From contig NZ_KI515777.1 of the NCBI RefSeq assembly GCF_000478175.1, forward strand, positions 102,085-166,084: 64,000 nt of DNA, read 5' to 3'. The notes under the pieces are model-generated. The model searched no databases. It saw nothing but the letters and a program-made list of their open reading frames with translations, and was not told the DNA's origin. The stretch is from Corynebacterium sp. KPL1814. Lineage in GTDB: Bacteria > Actinomycetota > Actinomycetes > Mycobacteriales > Mycobacteriaceae. Within the stretch, counting starts at the first letter, position 1. Each line of letters starts with the position of its first letter. Positions 18,216-26,205 of the stretch are shown one piece after another. A program made the translations under genes and the position numbers.

Positions 18216-18907
18216 GGCTGCACCCCCAGGCGGCGGTCATCGTGAATGATGCCGTCGCGGATTTCCACGCGGCGCTGCATCCAGTCCGCCACCTTGGGGT
18301 CGTGGGTGACCATGACGAGGCTGGCGCCGGATTGGCGCACGGTGGTGGTCAGCATCTGCATGACCTCGTGGCCGGTGGCTTGGTGGAGGGCGCCGGTGGG
18401 TTCATCGGCAAAGATGACGCCGGGGTTGGCCACGAGGGCGCGGGCGATGGTCACGCGCTGGGCCTGGCCGCCGGAGACTTGGGCGGGCCGGCGGTCCGCG
18501 AGATCGCCGAGCCCCAGTTGGTCGAGCAGCGACAGCGCCTTTGCGCGGGCCGCACGTCGGCCTAGACCGTTGAGCATCGCGGGCAGTGCCACATTGTCCA
18601 GGTTGGTCAGCTCCGGCAAAAGCTGGCCGTCTTGGAAGACGAAGCCGAAGTGGCGGAGGCGGGTGCGGGAGCGGGCGGCATCGGAAAGCGTGGAAATGAC
18701 TTCGTCACCGAAGCTTACGCTGCCGTCGGTGGGCGTGAGCACGCCGGACATGCAGTGCAGCAGCGTGGACTTGCCGGAGCCGGAGGGCCCCATGATGGCG
18801 ACGAGCTCGCCAGGGGTGATGTCTAGGGTGATGCCGGCCAGCACGGGGCCGCCGCCGAAATCCTTCGTGATGTCGTGGAGGGAAAGTGTCTGTGTCATGC
18901 TGTTCAT
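18212..18907 (-). CDS. ABC transporter ATP-binding protein (MacB/LolD type)
   Basis: This 231-residue nucleotide-binding subunit has Walker A GPSGSGKST (40-48), Q-loop Gln92, signature VSGGQAQR (144-151), Walker B VIFADEP (164-170) and switch His in VMVTHD. It pairs with the FtsX-like permease downstream. The start may be ATG 18907 or ATG 18898. The gene is divergent from the two-component system across a 98-base spacer. Confidence 0.9.
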   Translation of the reverse strand: MNSMTQTLSLHDITKDFGGGPVLAGITLDITPGELVAIMGPSGSGKSTLLHCMSGVLTPTDGSVSFGDEVISTLSDAARSRTRLRHFGFVFQDGQLLPELTNLDNVALPAMLNGLGRRAARAKALSLLDQLGLGDLADRRPAQVSGGQAQRVTIARALVANPGVIFADEPTGALHQATGHEVMQMLTTTVRQSGASLVMVTHDPKVADWMQRRVEIRDGIIHDDRRLGVQP

Positions 18908-18992
18908 TTCACCGTGCCGGGCGCGCTATTCCTACAGCGCTAAGGATACTTTCCGGGTAGTGCTAGCTTTACCCCTGCCCGGGGCGCGCGAT

Positions 18993-18998
18993 TAGGCT
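18993..18998 (+). promoter_or_regulatory. -10 box for leaderless histidine-kinase transcript
   Basis: TAGGCT ends seven bases before GTG 19006, the geometry expected when transcription starts at the start codon. No Shine-Dalgarno is present. Confidence 0.4.
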
Positions 18999-19005
18999 TG
19001 GGGGC

Positions 19006-19704
19006 GTGTTTTTCAGCAAGAAGCAGGCCACCAGCAATGAGGAGCGGCAGGCGCGGGTCATCGCGGAGCTGACGGCCTCGCGCCGCGCGATTGCGGATGC
19101 CTACGAGGTGGAGCGCGCCCGCATCGAGCGGGATCTGCACGATGGCGCGCAGCAATATTTGGTGGCGGCAAGCATGAAGCTGGGCGAGGCCCTTCTCGAT
19201 GCCACCGGCGCCGAGGCCGAGCTGCTGGAGGCCGCGAAGCGGGACGTGGATCGCGGCCTGCGCTCGCTGCGCGCGACGGTGCACGGCATTCACCCGCAGG
19301 TCCTCCAGGATCACGGTTTGGTCGCCGCGCTTGCCGATGCCGCCTCCGCCCACGGCCCCCACGTCAGCGTCTACGCCCCACACCCGTTGCCGCAGCTTTC
19401 CGCCAGCGTACTGGCCTGCGGTTATTTCTTCGGTACCGAGGCGCTGACCAATGCCGCGAAACACGCGCCGGGCGCGCCGGTCTCGGTGCTCATCACCTCG
19501 GATGCGGCGCTGCATATCTCGGTGGTGGATGAGGGCCCGGGCGGAGCGCGGGTGGAGCCGGGGCGCGGGCTTTCCGGCATGGCCGAGCGGCTGGCGGCCT
19601 TTGGCGGGGAGATGTCGCTGTCCTCGCCGGAAGGCGGCCCAACGCGGGTAAGGTGCACGATTCCGCTCCTCTTGGAGCGTGGGCAGACGGGAGTATCAGC
19701 ATGA
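19006..19704 (+). CDS. Soluble NarL-family sensor histidine kinase
   Basis: This 232-residue kinase lacks membrane segments and any sensor domain. It has a HisKA_3 dimerisation box with phospho-acceptor His45 in ERDLHDGAQQ, an N-box around Asn149 (GTEALTNAAKHA) and the G-box DEGPGG. The start is GTG 19006. It overlaps the response-regulator start (ATGA at 19701-19704). With no sensor, it may respond through a partner such as the divergent ABC transporter; that is inference. Confidence 0.88.
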   Translation: MFFSKKQATSNEERQARVIAELTASRRAIADAYEVERARIERDLHDGAQQYLVAASMKLGEALLDATGAEAELLEAAKRDVDRGLRSLRATVHGIHPQVLQDHGLVAALADAASAHGPHVSVYAPHPLPQLSASVLACGYFFGTEALTNAAKHAPGAPVSVLITSDAALHISVVDEGPGGARVEPGRGLSGMAERLAAFGGEMSLSSPEGGPTRVRCTIPLLLERGQTGVSA

Positions 19705-20369
19705 GTGGATTGAGGATTGTGATTGCGGATGACTCCGCGATCCTACGCGAGGGCCTTGCCGGGCTCTTGGAGCGCCGCGGCCACGAGGTCCTGGGCAGGG
19801 CGGGAACGGCGGTGGAGCTGGAGGGGGTCATCGGCAAGCTGAGTGCCCAGTTGCCGGATGTGGTGATAACGGATGTGCGCATGCCACCGGAGATGGGCGA
19901 TGATGGGCTGAAGGCGGCGGTGGCGCTGCGCCGCGCCTATCCGGGCCTGCCGGTGATGGTGCTATCGCAGTACGTGGCGCCGGCGTATGCGGTAGCGCTC
20001 TTTGATTCCCCGGATGCGGGCACCGGGTACCTGCTTAAGGATCGCGTCTCTGGGGTGCGCGATTTCCTGGCCAGCCTCGAGGTGGTGGCCCAGGGCGGCA
20101 CGGTCATCGATCCGACGGTGGCGCAGGCACTCATGCGCTCTGGGCGCAGCGGGTTGGGCGAGCTCAGCCCCCGCGAGCGCGAGGTCCTGGAGCTCATGTC
20201 GCGCGGGAAGTCCAATAAGGACATCGCCGCCGAGCTGATGCTCTCGGGCGCTGCGGTGGCCAAGCACGTCTCCAATATCTTTACCAAGCTGCGCCTGGAC
20301 CCCAGCGAGGATAACCGCCGCGTGAAGGCAATCTTGCAGTATCTGTCCGCGGCCACCTACGGCGGCTAG
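19701..20369 (+). CDS. NarL/FixJ-family response regulator
   Basis: This 222-residue regulator has a receiver domain with acidic pair Asp10/Asp11, phospho-acceptor Asp58 (VVITDVRMPP), Ser89 and Lys113, and a LuxR-type helix-turn-helix from about residue 152 (LSPREREVLELMSRGKSNKDIA). I chose ATG 19701 since it overlaps the kinase stop and starts the receiver fold (MSGLRIVIADDSA). It probably controls the divergent ABC genes. Confidence 0.9.
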   Translation: MSGLRIVIADDSAILREGLAGLLERRGHEVLGRAGTAVELEGVIGKLSAQLPDVVITDVRMPPEMGDDGLKAAVALRRAYPGLPVMVLSQYVAPAYAVALFDSPDAGTGYLLKDRVSGVRDFLASLEVVAQGGTVIDPTVAQALMRSGRSGLGELSPREREVLELMSRGKSNKDIAAELMLSGAAVAKHVSNIFTKLRLDPSEDNRRVKAILQYLSAATYGG

Positions 20370-20380
20370 CGCGCGGCACG

Positions 20381-20386
20381 TAGACT
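20381..20386 (+). promoter_or_regulatory. -10 box for leaderless rhodanese transcript
   Basis: TAGACT lies seven bases before ATG 20394, with no ribosome site between. Confidence 0.4.
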
Positions 20387-20393
20387 GCGGGGT

Positions 20394-20690
20394 ATGCAAA
20401 ACGTACAGCCAACCGAAGTTCCAGCAGGCGCGCAGCTTATCGATGTGCGCGAAAACGACGAATGGGCCACCGTGCATGCGGAGGGCGCCACCCATATTCC
20501 CATGAGCGAGATAACGGGTCGCATCCAGGAAATCGATCCGGACCGCGATATTTATGTGATTTGCCACCTAGGCGGGCGCAGCGCGCAGGTCTGCAAGTAT
20601 TTGGAGAACTCCCTGGGCTGGGACGTTATTAATGTTGAGGGCGGCACCGATAAGTGGGAAGCGGATGGCCTGCCCGTCGTTCGCAATTAA
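20394..20690 (+). CDS. Rhodanese-like domain protein
   Basis: This 98-residue single-domain sulfurtransferase has active-site Cys57 in the loop CHLGGRSAQ, DVRE(N)DEW at the N-terminus and the closing motif VEGGTDKWEADGLPV. It probably moves sulfane sulfur in the cytoplasm; the acceptor is unknown. It stands alone between the two-component genes and the MarR regulator. Confidence 0.88.
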   Translation: MQNVQPTEVPAGAQLIDVRENDEWATVHAEGATHIPMSEITGRIQEIDPDRDIYVICHLGGRSAQVCKYLENSLGWDVINVEGGTDKWEADGLPVVRN

Positions 20691-20715
20691 TTGGCCTTTA
20701 CCCATCTTTTGAGAT

Positions 20716-20721
20716 TATGAT
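20716..20721 (+). promoter_or_regulatory. -10 box for leaderless marR transcript
   Basis: TATGAT ends six bases before ATG 20728 and TTGGCC at 20691-20696 is a weak -35 with a 19-base spacer. Confidence 0.45.
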
Positions 20722-20727
20722 GATGGT

Positions 20728-21186
20728 ATGGCTTCCACTAATAATTCTGGCATACCAACCTCCCTGCTCGAATCCCCGTCCTTCCAGCTAGAGCGCCTGC
20801 GCCGTCGCACCCGCGATGGCGTCGAGGTGGCTCTGCAGACCAAGCAGACGACCATCCGCGAGTTCTGGGTGCTTACCTGCCTCGTCGAGGCGGATGCCGC
20901 CTCCCAGTCCTTCCTGTCTGAGACCTTGGCCATCGATGCCTCCGATATGGTGCGGCTTATTGATGCCCTCGAGGAGCGCGGCTGGGCCAAGCGCGAGCGC
21001 GATCCCAAGGACCGCCGCCGCCAGATCGTGGCGTGCACCAAGAAGGGCACCAAGACCCACAAGGACTTGGCGGAGCTCGTCGCCAACGCCGAGGATGACG
21101 CGCTCGACGTATCCACCAATAAGCAGCTCAAGCACCTGCGCAAGCTGGCCAAGGCCATCATCGCCGCAGACGAGGACGAGGCATAA
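20728..21186 (+). CDS. MarR-family transcriptional regulator
   Basis: This 152-residue winged-helix protein has TTIREFWVLTCLVE, a recognition helix around ASDMVRLIDALEERGW and the wing signature KRERDPKDRRRQIVA typical of MarR. Its stop is two bases before the giant synthetase ATG, so both are co-transcribed and it may autoregulate the operon. The inducer is unknown. Confidence 0.88.
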   Translation: MASTNNSGIPTSLLESPSFQLERLRRRTRDGVEVALQTKQTTIREFWVLTCLVEADAASQSFLSETLAIDASDMVRLIDALEERGWAKRERDPKDRRRQIVACTKKGTKTHKDLAELVANAEDDALDVSTNKQLKHLRKLAKAIIAADEDEA

Positions 21187-21188
21187 GC

Positions 21189-24100
21189 ATGGACGAGCCC
21201 GAAGAATGTAGTAGGTCTAATACAGAACTTCCCAGCGTCCCGCAGCAGTACCTCCTGCGCGATCTGGCCCCGCGCCCGCGGACGTTGTGGGACATCATCA
21301 CGACCACCGCGGAGATTCACCCAGAAGCCGCCGCGCTTGATGATGGCGAGATCATCACCTACGCCGAACTCGTCCACGAGGTCCAGCTGTGGGCCACAGA
21401 GCTGCACGTCAATGGCGTGCGCCGCGGCGATCGCATCGGCATCCGGATGACGTCTGGCAAGCGTGATCTCTACCTCGCCATCCTGTCTACTCTGGCCGCC
21501 GGCGCGGCCTACGTGCCGGTGGATGCGGACGATCCGGATGAGCGCGCGGAGATGGTCTTTGGTGAGGCCGATATTGATGGCCTGTTCAGCGATGAGGGCT
21601 TCCGCTTCCTGCGTGAGAACCCGCGCCACGCGGCCGAGGAGATCGAGGCCCCGCGGCCAGAAGACACCGCGTGGATCATCTTTACCTCCGGTTCCACGGG
21701 CAAGCCGAAGGGCGTTGCCGTCAGCCACCGCTCGGCGGCCGCCTTTGTGGACGCGGAGGCCAGCCTCTTCCTCGTCGATCACCCCCACGGCCCGCTCGGC
21801 CCGGAAGACCGCGTGCTGGCCGGGCTTTCGGTTGCCTTCGACGCATCCTGTGAGGAGATGTGGCTGGCCTGGGGCCACGGCGGCTGCCTGGTCCCGGCAC
21901 CGCGTTCCTTGGTGCGGTCTGGCATGGACCTTGGACCGTGGCTGATTCGCCGCGATATCACCGTCGTCTCCACGGTCCCTACCCTGGCGGGCCTGTGGCC
22001 AGCGGAAGCGCTGGATAATATCCGCCTGCTCATCGTCGGCGGCGAGGCCTGCTCCCAGGAGTTGGTGGACCGCCTGGCCACCGAGGACCGCGAGATGTGG
22101 AATACCTACGGCCCCACGGAGGCAACGGTCGTCGCTTGTGCGCAACGGATGATTCCGGGGCGCGCGGTTTCGATCGGGCTGCCGCTGAACGGGTGGGATT
22201 TGGTGGTCATCGATAAGCAGGGGCAACCCGTTGGCTTGGGCGAGACCGGCGAATTGGTCATCGGTGGCGTGGGCCTGGCTAGCTACCTGGACCCGCAGAA
22301 GGATGCGGAGAAGTACGCGCCGCTGGAATCCATGGGCTGGCAGCGCGCCTACCGCACCGGCGATCACGTGCGCCTGGAAGAAGACGGCCTGTACTTTGTG
22401 GGCCGCGTGGATGACCAGGTAAAGATTGGCGGGCGCCGCATTGAGCTGGGTGAGGTCGACGCGAACGTCGCCGCGCTGGATAACGTCTATAACTCCGCCG
22501 TGGCTGTGCAAAAGACCCCGGGCGGTGAATCCGTGCTGGTGGGATACGTCTCGCTGGAAGATGAGGCGCGCGGTTTTAACCACGGCGTGGCCCATGAACG
22601 CCTGGCGGAAACCATGCCTGCGGCGCTGGTCCCGCGTATCTGTGTGATGGATGAGCTGCCGGTGCGCACCTCCGGCAAGGTGGATAAGAAGGCGCTGCCG
22701 TGGCCGCTGCCCGGCGTTGGCGTGGAATCGACCACGCTGACGGAGACCGAGAAGTGGCTGGCCGAGCTCTGGGTCGAGACCCTCGGCGTATCCGTGGAGG
22801 ATGAGAACGCCGATTTCTTCGACCTTGGCGGTACCTCCCTGGCCGCGGCGACGCTGGTGGGCCGCATCCGCGATCGCTACCCCACCGTGGCCGTGCGCGA
22901 TCTCTACGATCACCCACGTCTTGGTTCGCTGGCGGAGCTCATCGCCGGCGCCGAACCGCGCCCCGTGGCGGAGCAACAGAAACCGCTGCGCGAGGTCACC
23001 CCGGTCGGCGCGAAGACCCGCGTGGCGCAAACGCTACTGCAGATCCCCGCCATGACGCTGGCGGCGACCACCTGGCTGGCCTGGCTCATGCTGGGCTCAA
23101 CGGTGGCCTCCGCTCTGGGCGTGGAGCGGGCGCAGCCCTTCCCGTGGTGGCTGGTCATTGCGTTGGTGCTCATCTTTGCCACGCCGCTGGGGCGCATACC
23201 CATCGGTGGCTTTGGTGCGCGCCTGATTACCGCCGGCATCACGCCCGGCGATTATCCGCGCGGTGGTTCGACCCACCTGCGTATTTGGGCCGCGGAGCGG
23301 TGGGCGGATGCCTCCGGATCGCGCTCTATCGCGGGCGCTACCTGGGTCAATAACTACGCCCGCGCCTTGGGCGTGAAGATGAAGCGCGGCGTGGACCTGC
23401 ACTCGCTGCCACCGGTGACGGGCCTGCTCACCCTGGGCAAGCACGCCGCGGTGGAACCGGAGGTCGATCTCACCGGCTACTGGCTCGACGGCGACGTGCT
23501 CCACGTCGGCGCCATCGACATCAAGGAAGGCGCCCGCGTGGGCGCGCGCTCCACCCTGCTGCCCGGCACCGTGGTGGGCAAGTACGCCCACGTGGAGGCG
23601 GGTTCCACCGTCACCGGCCGCAAGAAGATCAAGGACGGCCAGCGTTGGTCCGGCTCTCCTGCGAAGAAGGTGGGCCGCTCCAAGCACCGCTTCCCCTCCA
23701 AGCCGCCGAAGCGCCGCCCCTGGTGGGTGGCTATTTACGGTGCGACCTCGCTGTTCCTGGCCGCGCAGCCGCTCATCGCGGTGCTTGTCGGCGCCATCGT
23801 GGATTTGGCGCTGGTGCATTCCACGGACGGGAACCGCTTCGTCGGCGCGGTGCTCTTCGCTCCACTCGCGGCGCTTGCGGCCTTTGCCACCTACATGCTG
23901 CAGACCTGGCTGGGCGTGCGCATCTTGTCCATCGGCATCTCGCCCGGCGTGAACCCGGTGCGCTCTGCCGCCGGCTGGCGCCTGTGGGCCATCGAGCGCC
24001 TCATGGATGAGGCCCGCACGCAGCTCTTCCCGCTCTATGCCTCGCAGCTGACCCCGCGGTGGCTGCGCGCTTTGGGCGCGCGCATTGGCAAGGACGTGGA

Positions 24101-25112
24101 GATTTCCACCGCCGTGATGATCCCAGCGCTCACGGACGTCAAAGACGGCGCCTTCCTTGCCGATGACACCATGATCGGCGGCTACGAGCTCGGCGGCGGC
24201 TGGATTCACTCCGGCGAGGCCAAGGTGGGCAAGCGCTCCTTCGTGGGCAACTCCGGCATTACCGCACCTGGGCGCAAACTTTCCAAGAACTCCCTGGTCG
24301 CGGTGCTGTCCTCCACCCCGAAGAAGACGAAGTCCGGGGCCAACTGGTGGGGTTCCCCGCCAGAGCGCATGCGGCGCGTTACCGCGCAGATCGATGCCCC
24401 CGCCGAGTCCGCCGAGGCGCTGACCTACAACCCGGGCTTCAAGCTCAAGGCCGCCCGCGGCGTCGTGGAGACCATGCGCCTCCTCGCGCCGATGTTCTCG
24501 GCCATGCTGCTCGCCGCCACCCTGGGGACGCTGTATTACCTGCTTGCCGATGTCGGCTTCCCCACCACCTGGGCCCTTTCCGGCCTCGTGCTCATGGCCA
24601 TGGGCGCTATCGCCATGGCGGTGACCATCGCCGTGAAGTGGATCTGCGTGGGCACGCACAGCGCGGCCGACCACCCGCTGTGGAGTGTGTTCGTCTGGCT
24701 CAACGAGCTACAGGACACCTTCGTGGAGGTCGTCGCCGCCCCGTGGTTCTTCCAGCACACCTACGGCACAGGAGAGATCAACCTGGGCCTGCAGGGGCTG
24801 GGAGTGGACATCGGCAAGGGCGCCTGGATCGATTCCTACTGGTTCCCGGAAACCGATCTCTGCCACGTCGGCGCCGGCGCCTCCGTGGGGCCCGGTACCG
24901 TGGTGCAGACCCACCTATTCCAAGACCGCGTGATGAGCCTGGATACCGTCACCATCGAGGCCGGCTCCACGCTCGCCTCTCATTCGGTGGCGCTGCCCGC
25001 CTCGCTCATTGGCGAATCCAGCACCGTCGGCCCCGGTTCGCTGGTCATGCGCGGTGACCGCGTCCCCGCCAACGCCACCTGGCAGGGCAACCCCATCGAG
25101 CCGTGGGGTTAA
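21189..25112 (+). CDS. Pls/PosA-family non-ribosomal peptide synthetase
   Basis: This 1307-residue multidomain membrane enzyme has an adenylation domain (about 30-510) with A3 FTSGSTGKPKG, A5 NTYGPTEATV, A7 YRTGDHVRLE and A10 GKVDKKALP, and a carrier domain with the phosphopantetheine Ser550 in DLGGTSLAAA. Membrane segments start near residue 617 and recur near 855-910 and 1105-1165, between left-handed beta-helix (hexapeptide) regions (GARVGARSTLLPGTVVG). Architecture and length match epsilon-poly-lysine synthetase Pls and the family called NRPS terminal domain of unknown function. The product is unknown; a homo-poly-amino acid or an amino-acylated compound is possible. It needs a phosphopantetheinyl transferase encoded elsewhere. 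Confidence 0.85.
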   Translation: MDEPEECSRSNTELPSVPQQYLLRDLAPRPRTLWDIITTTAEIHPEAAALDDGEIITYAELVHEVQLWATELHVNGVRRGDRIGIRMTSGKRDLYLAILSTLAAGAAYVPVDADDPDERAEMVFGEADIDGLFSDEGFRFLRENPRHAAEEIEAPRPEDTAWIIFTSGSTGKPKGVAVSHRSAAAFVDAEASLFLVDHPHGPLGPEDRVLAGLSVAFDASCEEMWLAWGHGGCLVPAPRSLVRSGMDLGPWLIRRDITVVSTVPTLAGLWPAEALDNIRLLIVGGEACSQELVDRLATEDREMWNTYGPTEATVVACAQRMIPGRAVSIGLPLNGWDLVVIDKQGQPVGLGETGELVIGGVGLASYLDPQKDAEKYAPLESMGWQRAYRTGDHVRLEEDGLYFVGRVDDQVKIGGRRIELGEVDANVAALDNVYNSAVAVQKTPGGESVLVGYVSLEDEARGFNHGVAHERLAETMPAALVPRICVMDELPVRTSGKVDKKALPWPLPGVGVESTTLTETEKWLAELWVETLGVSVEDENADFFDLGGTSLAAATLVGRIRDRYPTVAVRDLYDHPRLGSLAELIAGAEPRPVAEQQKPLREVTPVGAKTRVAQTLLQIPAMTLAATTWLAWLMLGSTVASALGVERAQPFPWWLVIALVLIFATPLGRIPIGGFGARLITAGITPGDYPRGGSTHLRIWAAERWADASGSRSIAGATWVNNYARALGVKMKRGVDLHSLPPVTGLLTLGKHAAVEPEVDLTGYWLDGDVLHVGAIDIKEGARVGARSTLLPGTVVGKYAHVEAGSTVTGRKKIKDGQRWSGSPAKKVGRSKHRFPSKPPKRRPWWVAIYGATSLFLAAQPLIAVLVGAIVDLALVHSTDGNRFVGAVLFAPLAALAAFATYMLQTWLGVRILSIGISPGVNPVRSAAGWRLWAIERLMDEARTQLFPLYASQLTPRWLRALGARIGKDVEISTAVMIPALTDVKDGAFLADDTMIGGYELGGGWIHSGEAKVGKRSFVGNSGITAPGRKLSKNSLVAVLSSTPKKTKSGANWWGSPPERMRRVTAQIDAPAESAEALTYNPGFKLKAARGVVETMRLLAPMFSAMLLAATLGTLYYLLADVGFPTTWALSGLVLMAMGAIAMAVTIAVKWICVGTHSAADHPLWSVFVWLNELQDTFVEVVAAPWFFQHTYGTGEINLGLQGLGVDIGKGAWIDSYWFPETDLCHVGAGASVGPGTVVQTHLFQDRVMSLDTVTIEAGSTLASHSVALPASLIGESSTVGPGSLVMRGDRVPANATWQGNPIEPWG

Positions 25113-25126
25113 CCCACGCAAACACC

Positions 25127-25177
25127 GAACCCCGGCTTTAGAGGGACCACCACAAGGTCAACCTCAAGCCGGGGTTC
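25127..25177 (+). terminator. Terminator hairpin 1 after the synthetase
   Basis: GAACCCCGGCTT (25127-25138) pairs perfectly with AAGCCGGGGTTC (25166-25177), enclosing an inner GACC/GGTC stem (25145-25148 with 25156-25159). It follows the synthetase stop by 14 bases. Confidence 0.75.
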
Positions 25178-25190
25178 TGTAAGCAAAAGA

Positions 25191-25237
25191 CCCCTCCTCA
25201 GCCAAGCCGCTGAACGGTTGACCACCACAAGGAGGGG
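25191..25237 (+). terminator. Terminator-like hairpin 2
   Basis: CCCCTCCT (25191-25198) pairs with AGGAGGGG (25230-25237). Its loop repeats the 13-mer GACCACCACAAGG found in hairpin 1 (25145-25157 and 25220-25232). Confidence 0.55.
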
Positions 25238-25251
25238 AATACTATACCGAG

Positions 25252-25257
25252 TATAAT
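25252..25257 (+). promoter_or_regulatory. Candidate -10 box upstream of Abi-like gene
   Basis: A perfect TATAAT lies 54 bases before ATG 25312. No convincing -35 is visible at normal spacing; TTGACC at 25218-25223 is too far upstream. Confidence 0.35.
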
Positions 25258-25311
25258 CGGACGTGCCGCCTCAATCAAAAATATTTTTAAAGAGCCCTTA
25301 AGTTGGTAGCC

Positions 25312-26102
25312 ATGAGTAGTAAACGGATTAAAAAAGAGTGGTTATCAGAAAACAGGTTGGAGCCCTACCTTACAAAACCGGTGGATCCACAGATAAGGCT
25401 TTTGAGCTCTACGAACTCGATCGCCACCTTAGTGCTTCCCTTTTTCACGAGATAGCCTTCATCGAAGTAGCATTACGTAACTCAGTTTCTGGATATCTCA
25501 GCACCGAATACGGAGATGATTGGTATTGCAAGCTCGAGATGGGGTTCGATAAACGGGTTCGAGACAATATCACAGAAGCATGGAATAGCCTGCCAAGAGA
25601 CTTCACCAAGAATACCGAACGAAGCAGAAGGCTAGGAGGAAGGGTCATTGCTGCTTCGATGTTTAGAACTTGGACAAATATCCTCGATACAGGAGGCTCC
25701 ACGGGCTTACCAGCCCCTTTCAACAATGCTGATCATGACAGAATTTGGTCCCGCCAAGCCTTAATTTCTGTCTTCCCAGGTGCGAATTCAGTAGCTCGGA
25801 AGAAAGATCCAGAATATTCCACTCACGGTCTGACCCGTAAGTGGGTTCATTCCAAAATCCTCGAGATAAAGAAAATTAGAAATAGGGTTGCGCATCACGA
25901 GTCTGTAGTCCTTCGCGGCATCCCTGTCACGGGCACAGATACTCGTTTACGGCCTAGAGAATGCCACGAGGCCTGCCAAGATGTAGCAGCGATGTTGGAC
26001 CGTGATTTAGCCTCTTACCTCACGGAAAACCTGCCAACAACAGCAATTCTCACCGAGTTGGACACCTTCTACGCAGGTCTAAATAATTCAAACAAATCAT
26101 AA
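25312..26102 (+). pseudogene. Abi-like (HEPN, Abi_2-type) gene with N-terminal frame break
   Basis: From ATG 25312 the frame reads MSSKRIKKEWLSENRLEPYL, the expected start of an Abi-like protein, but then runs off frame. The rest of the protein, GGSTDKAFELYELDRHLSAS, VALRNS, and the HEPN nuclease motif IRNRVAHHE (Arg-x4-His), is in the adjoining frame, open from 25338 to 26102. One missing A in the run 25374-25377 would join them. An internal GTG 25338 could still start a 254-residue product without the first segment. AT-richer than its neighbours, so probably acquired. Family members cause phage abortive infection; whether this one works is unclear. Confidence 0.7.
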
Positions 26103-26168
26103 ATGACCCACCTTCCCCAGGCCGCTAAAGCCTAAGTACCAACCCAACGGCAGGGAAAGCAGGTCATT
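26102..26168. terminator. Inverted repeat between Abi-like gene and hydrolase
   Basis: AATGACC (26102-26108) pairs with GGTCATT (26162-26168), with CTTCCC and GGGAAAG adding to the stem. It separates two convergent genes and probably ends both transcripts. Confidence 0.5.
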
Positions 26169-26205
26169 ATGTGCCGGGCCTATTGAACCCGAGACACGCT
26201 ATCTT

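Noticed and set aside
20715..23030. 771-codon open frame opposite marR and the synthetase
   Set aside because: No recognisable domain, covers two genuine genes including a MarR stop/start junction; typical GC-rich antisense artefact.
23097..24674. 525-codon minus-strand frame inside the synthetase
   Set aside because: Composition is His/Gly/Arg-rich without motifs; the synthetase frame is continuous and conserved.
26102..26168. Insertion-sequence end
   Set aside because: Short 7-base arms, no transposase and no target duplication; better seen as a terminator between convergent genes.
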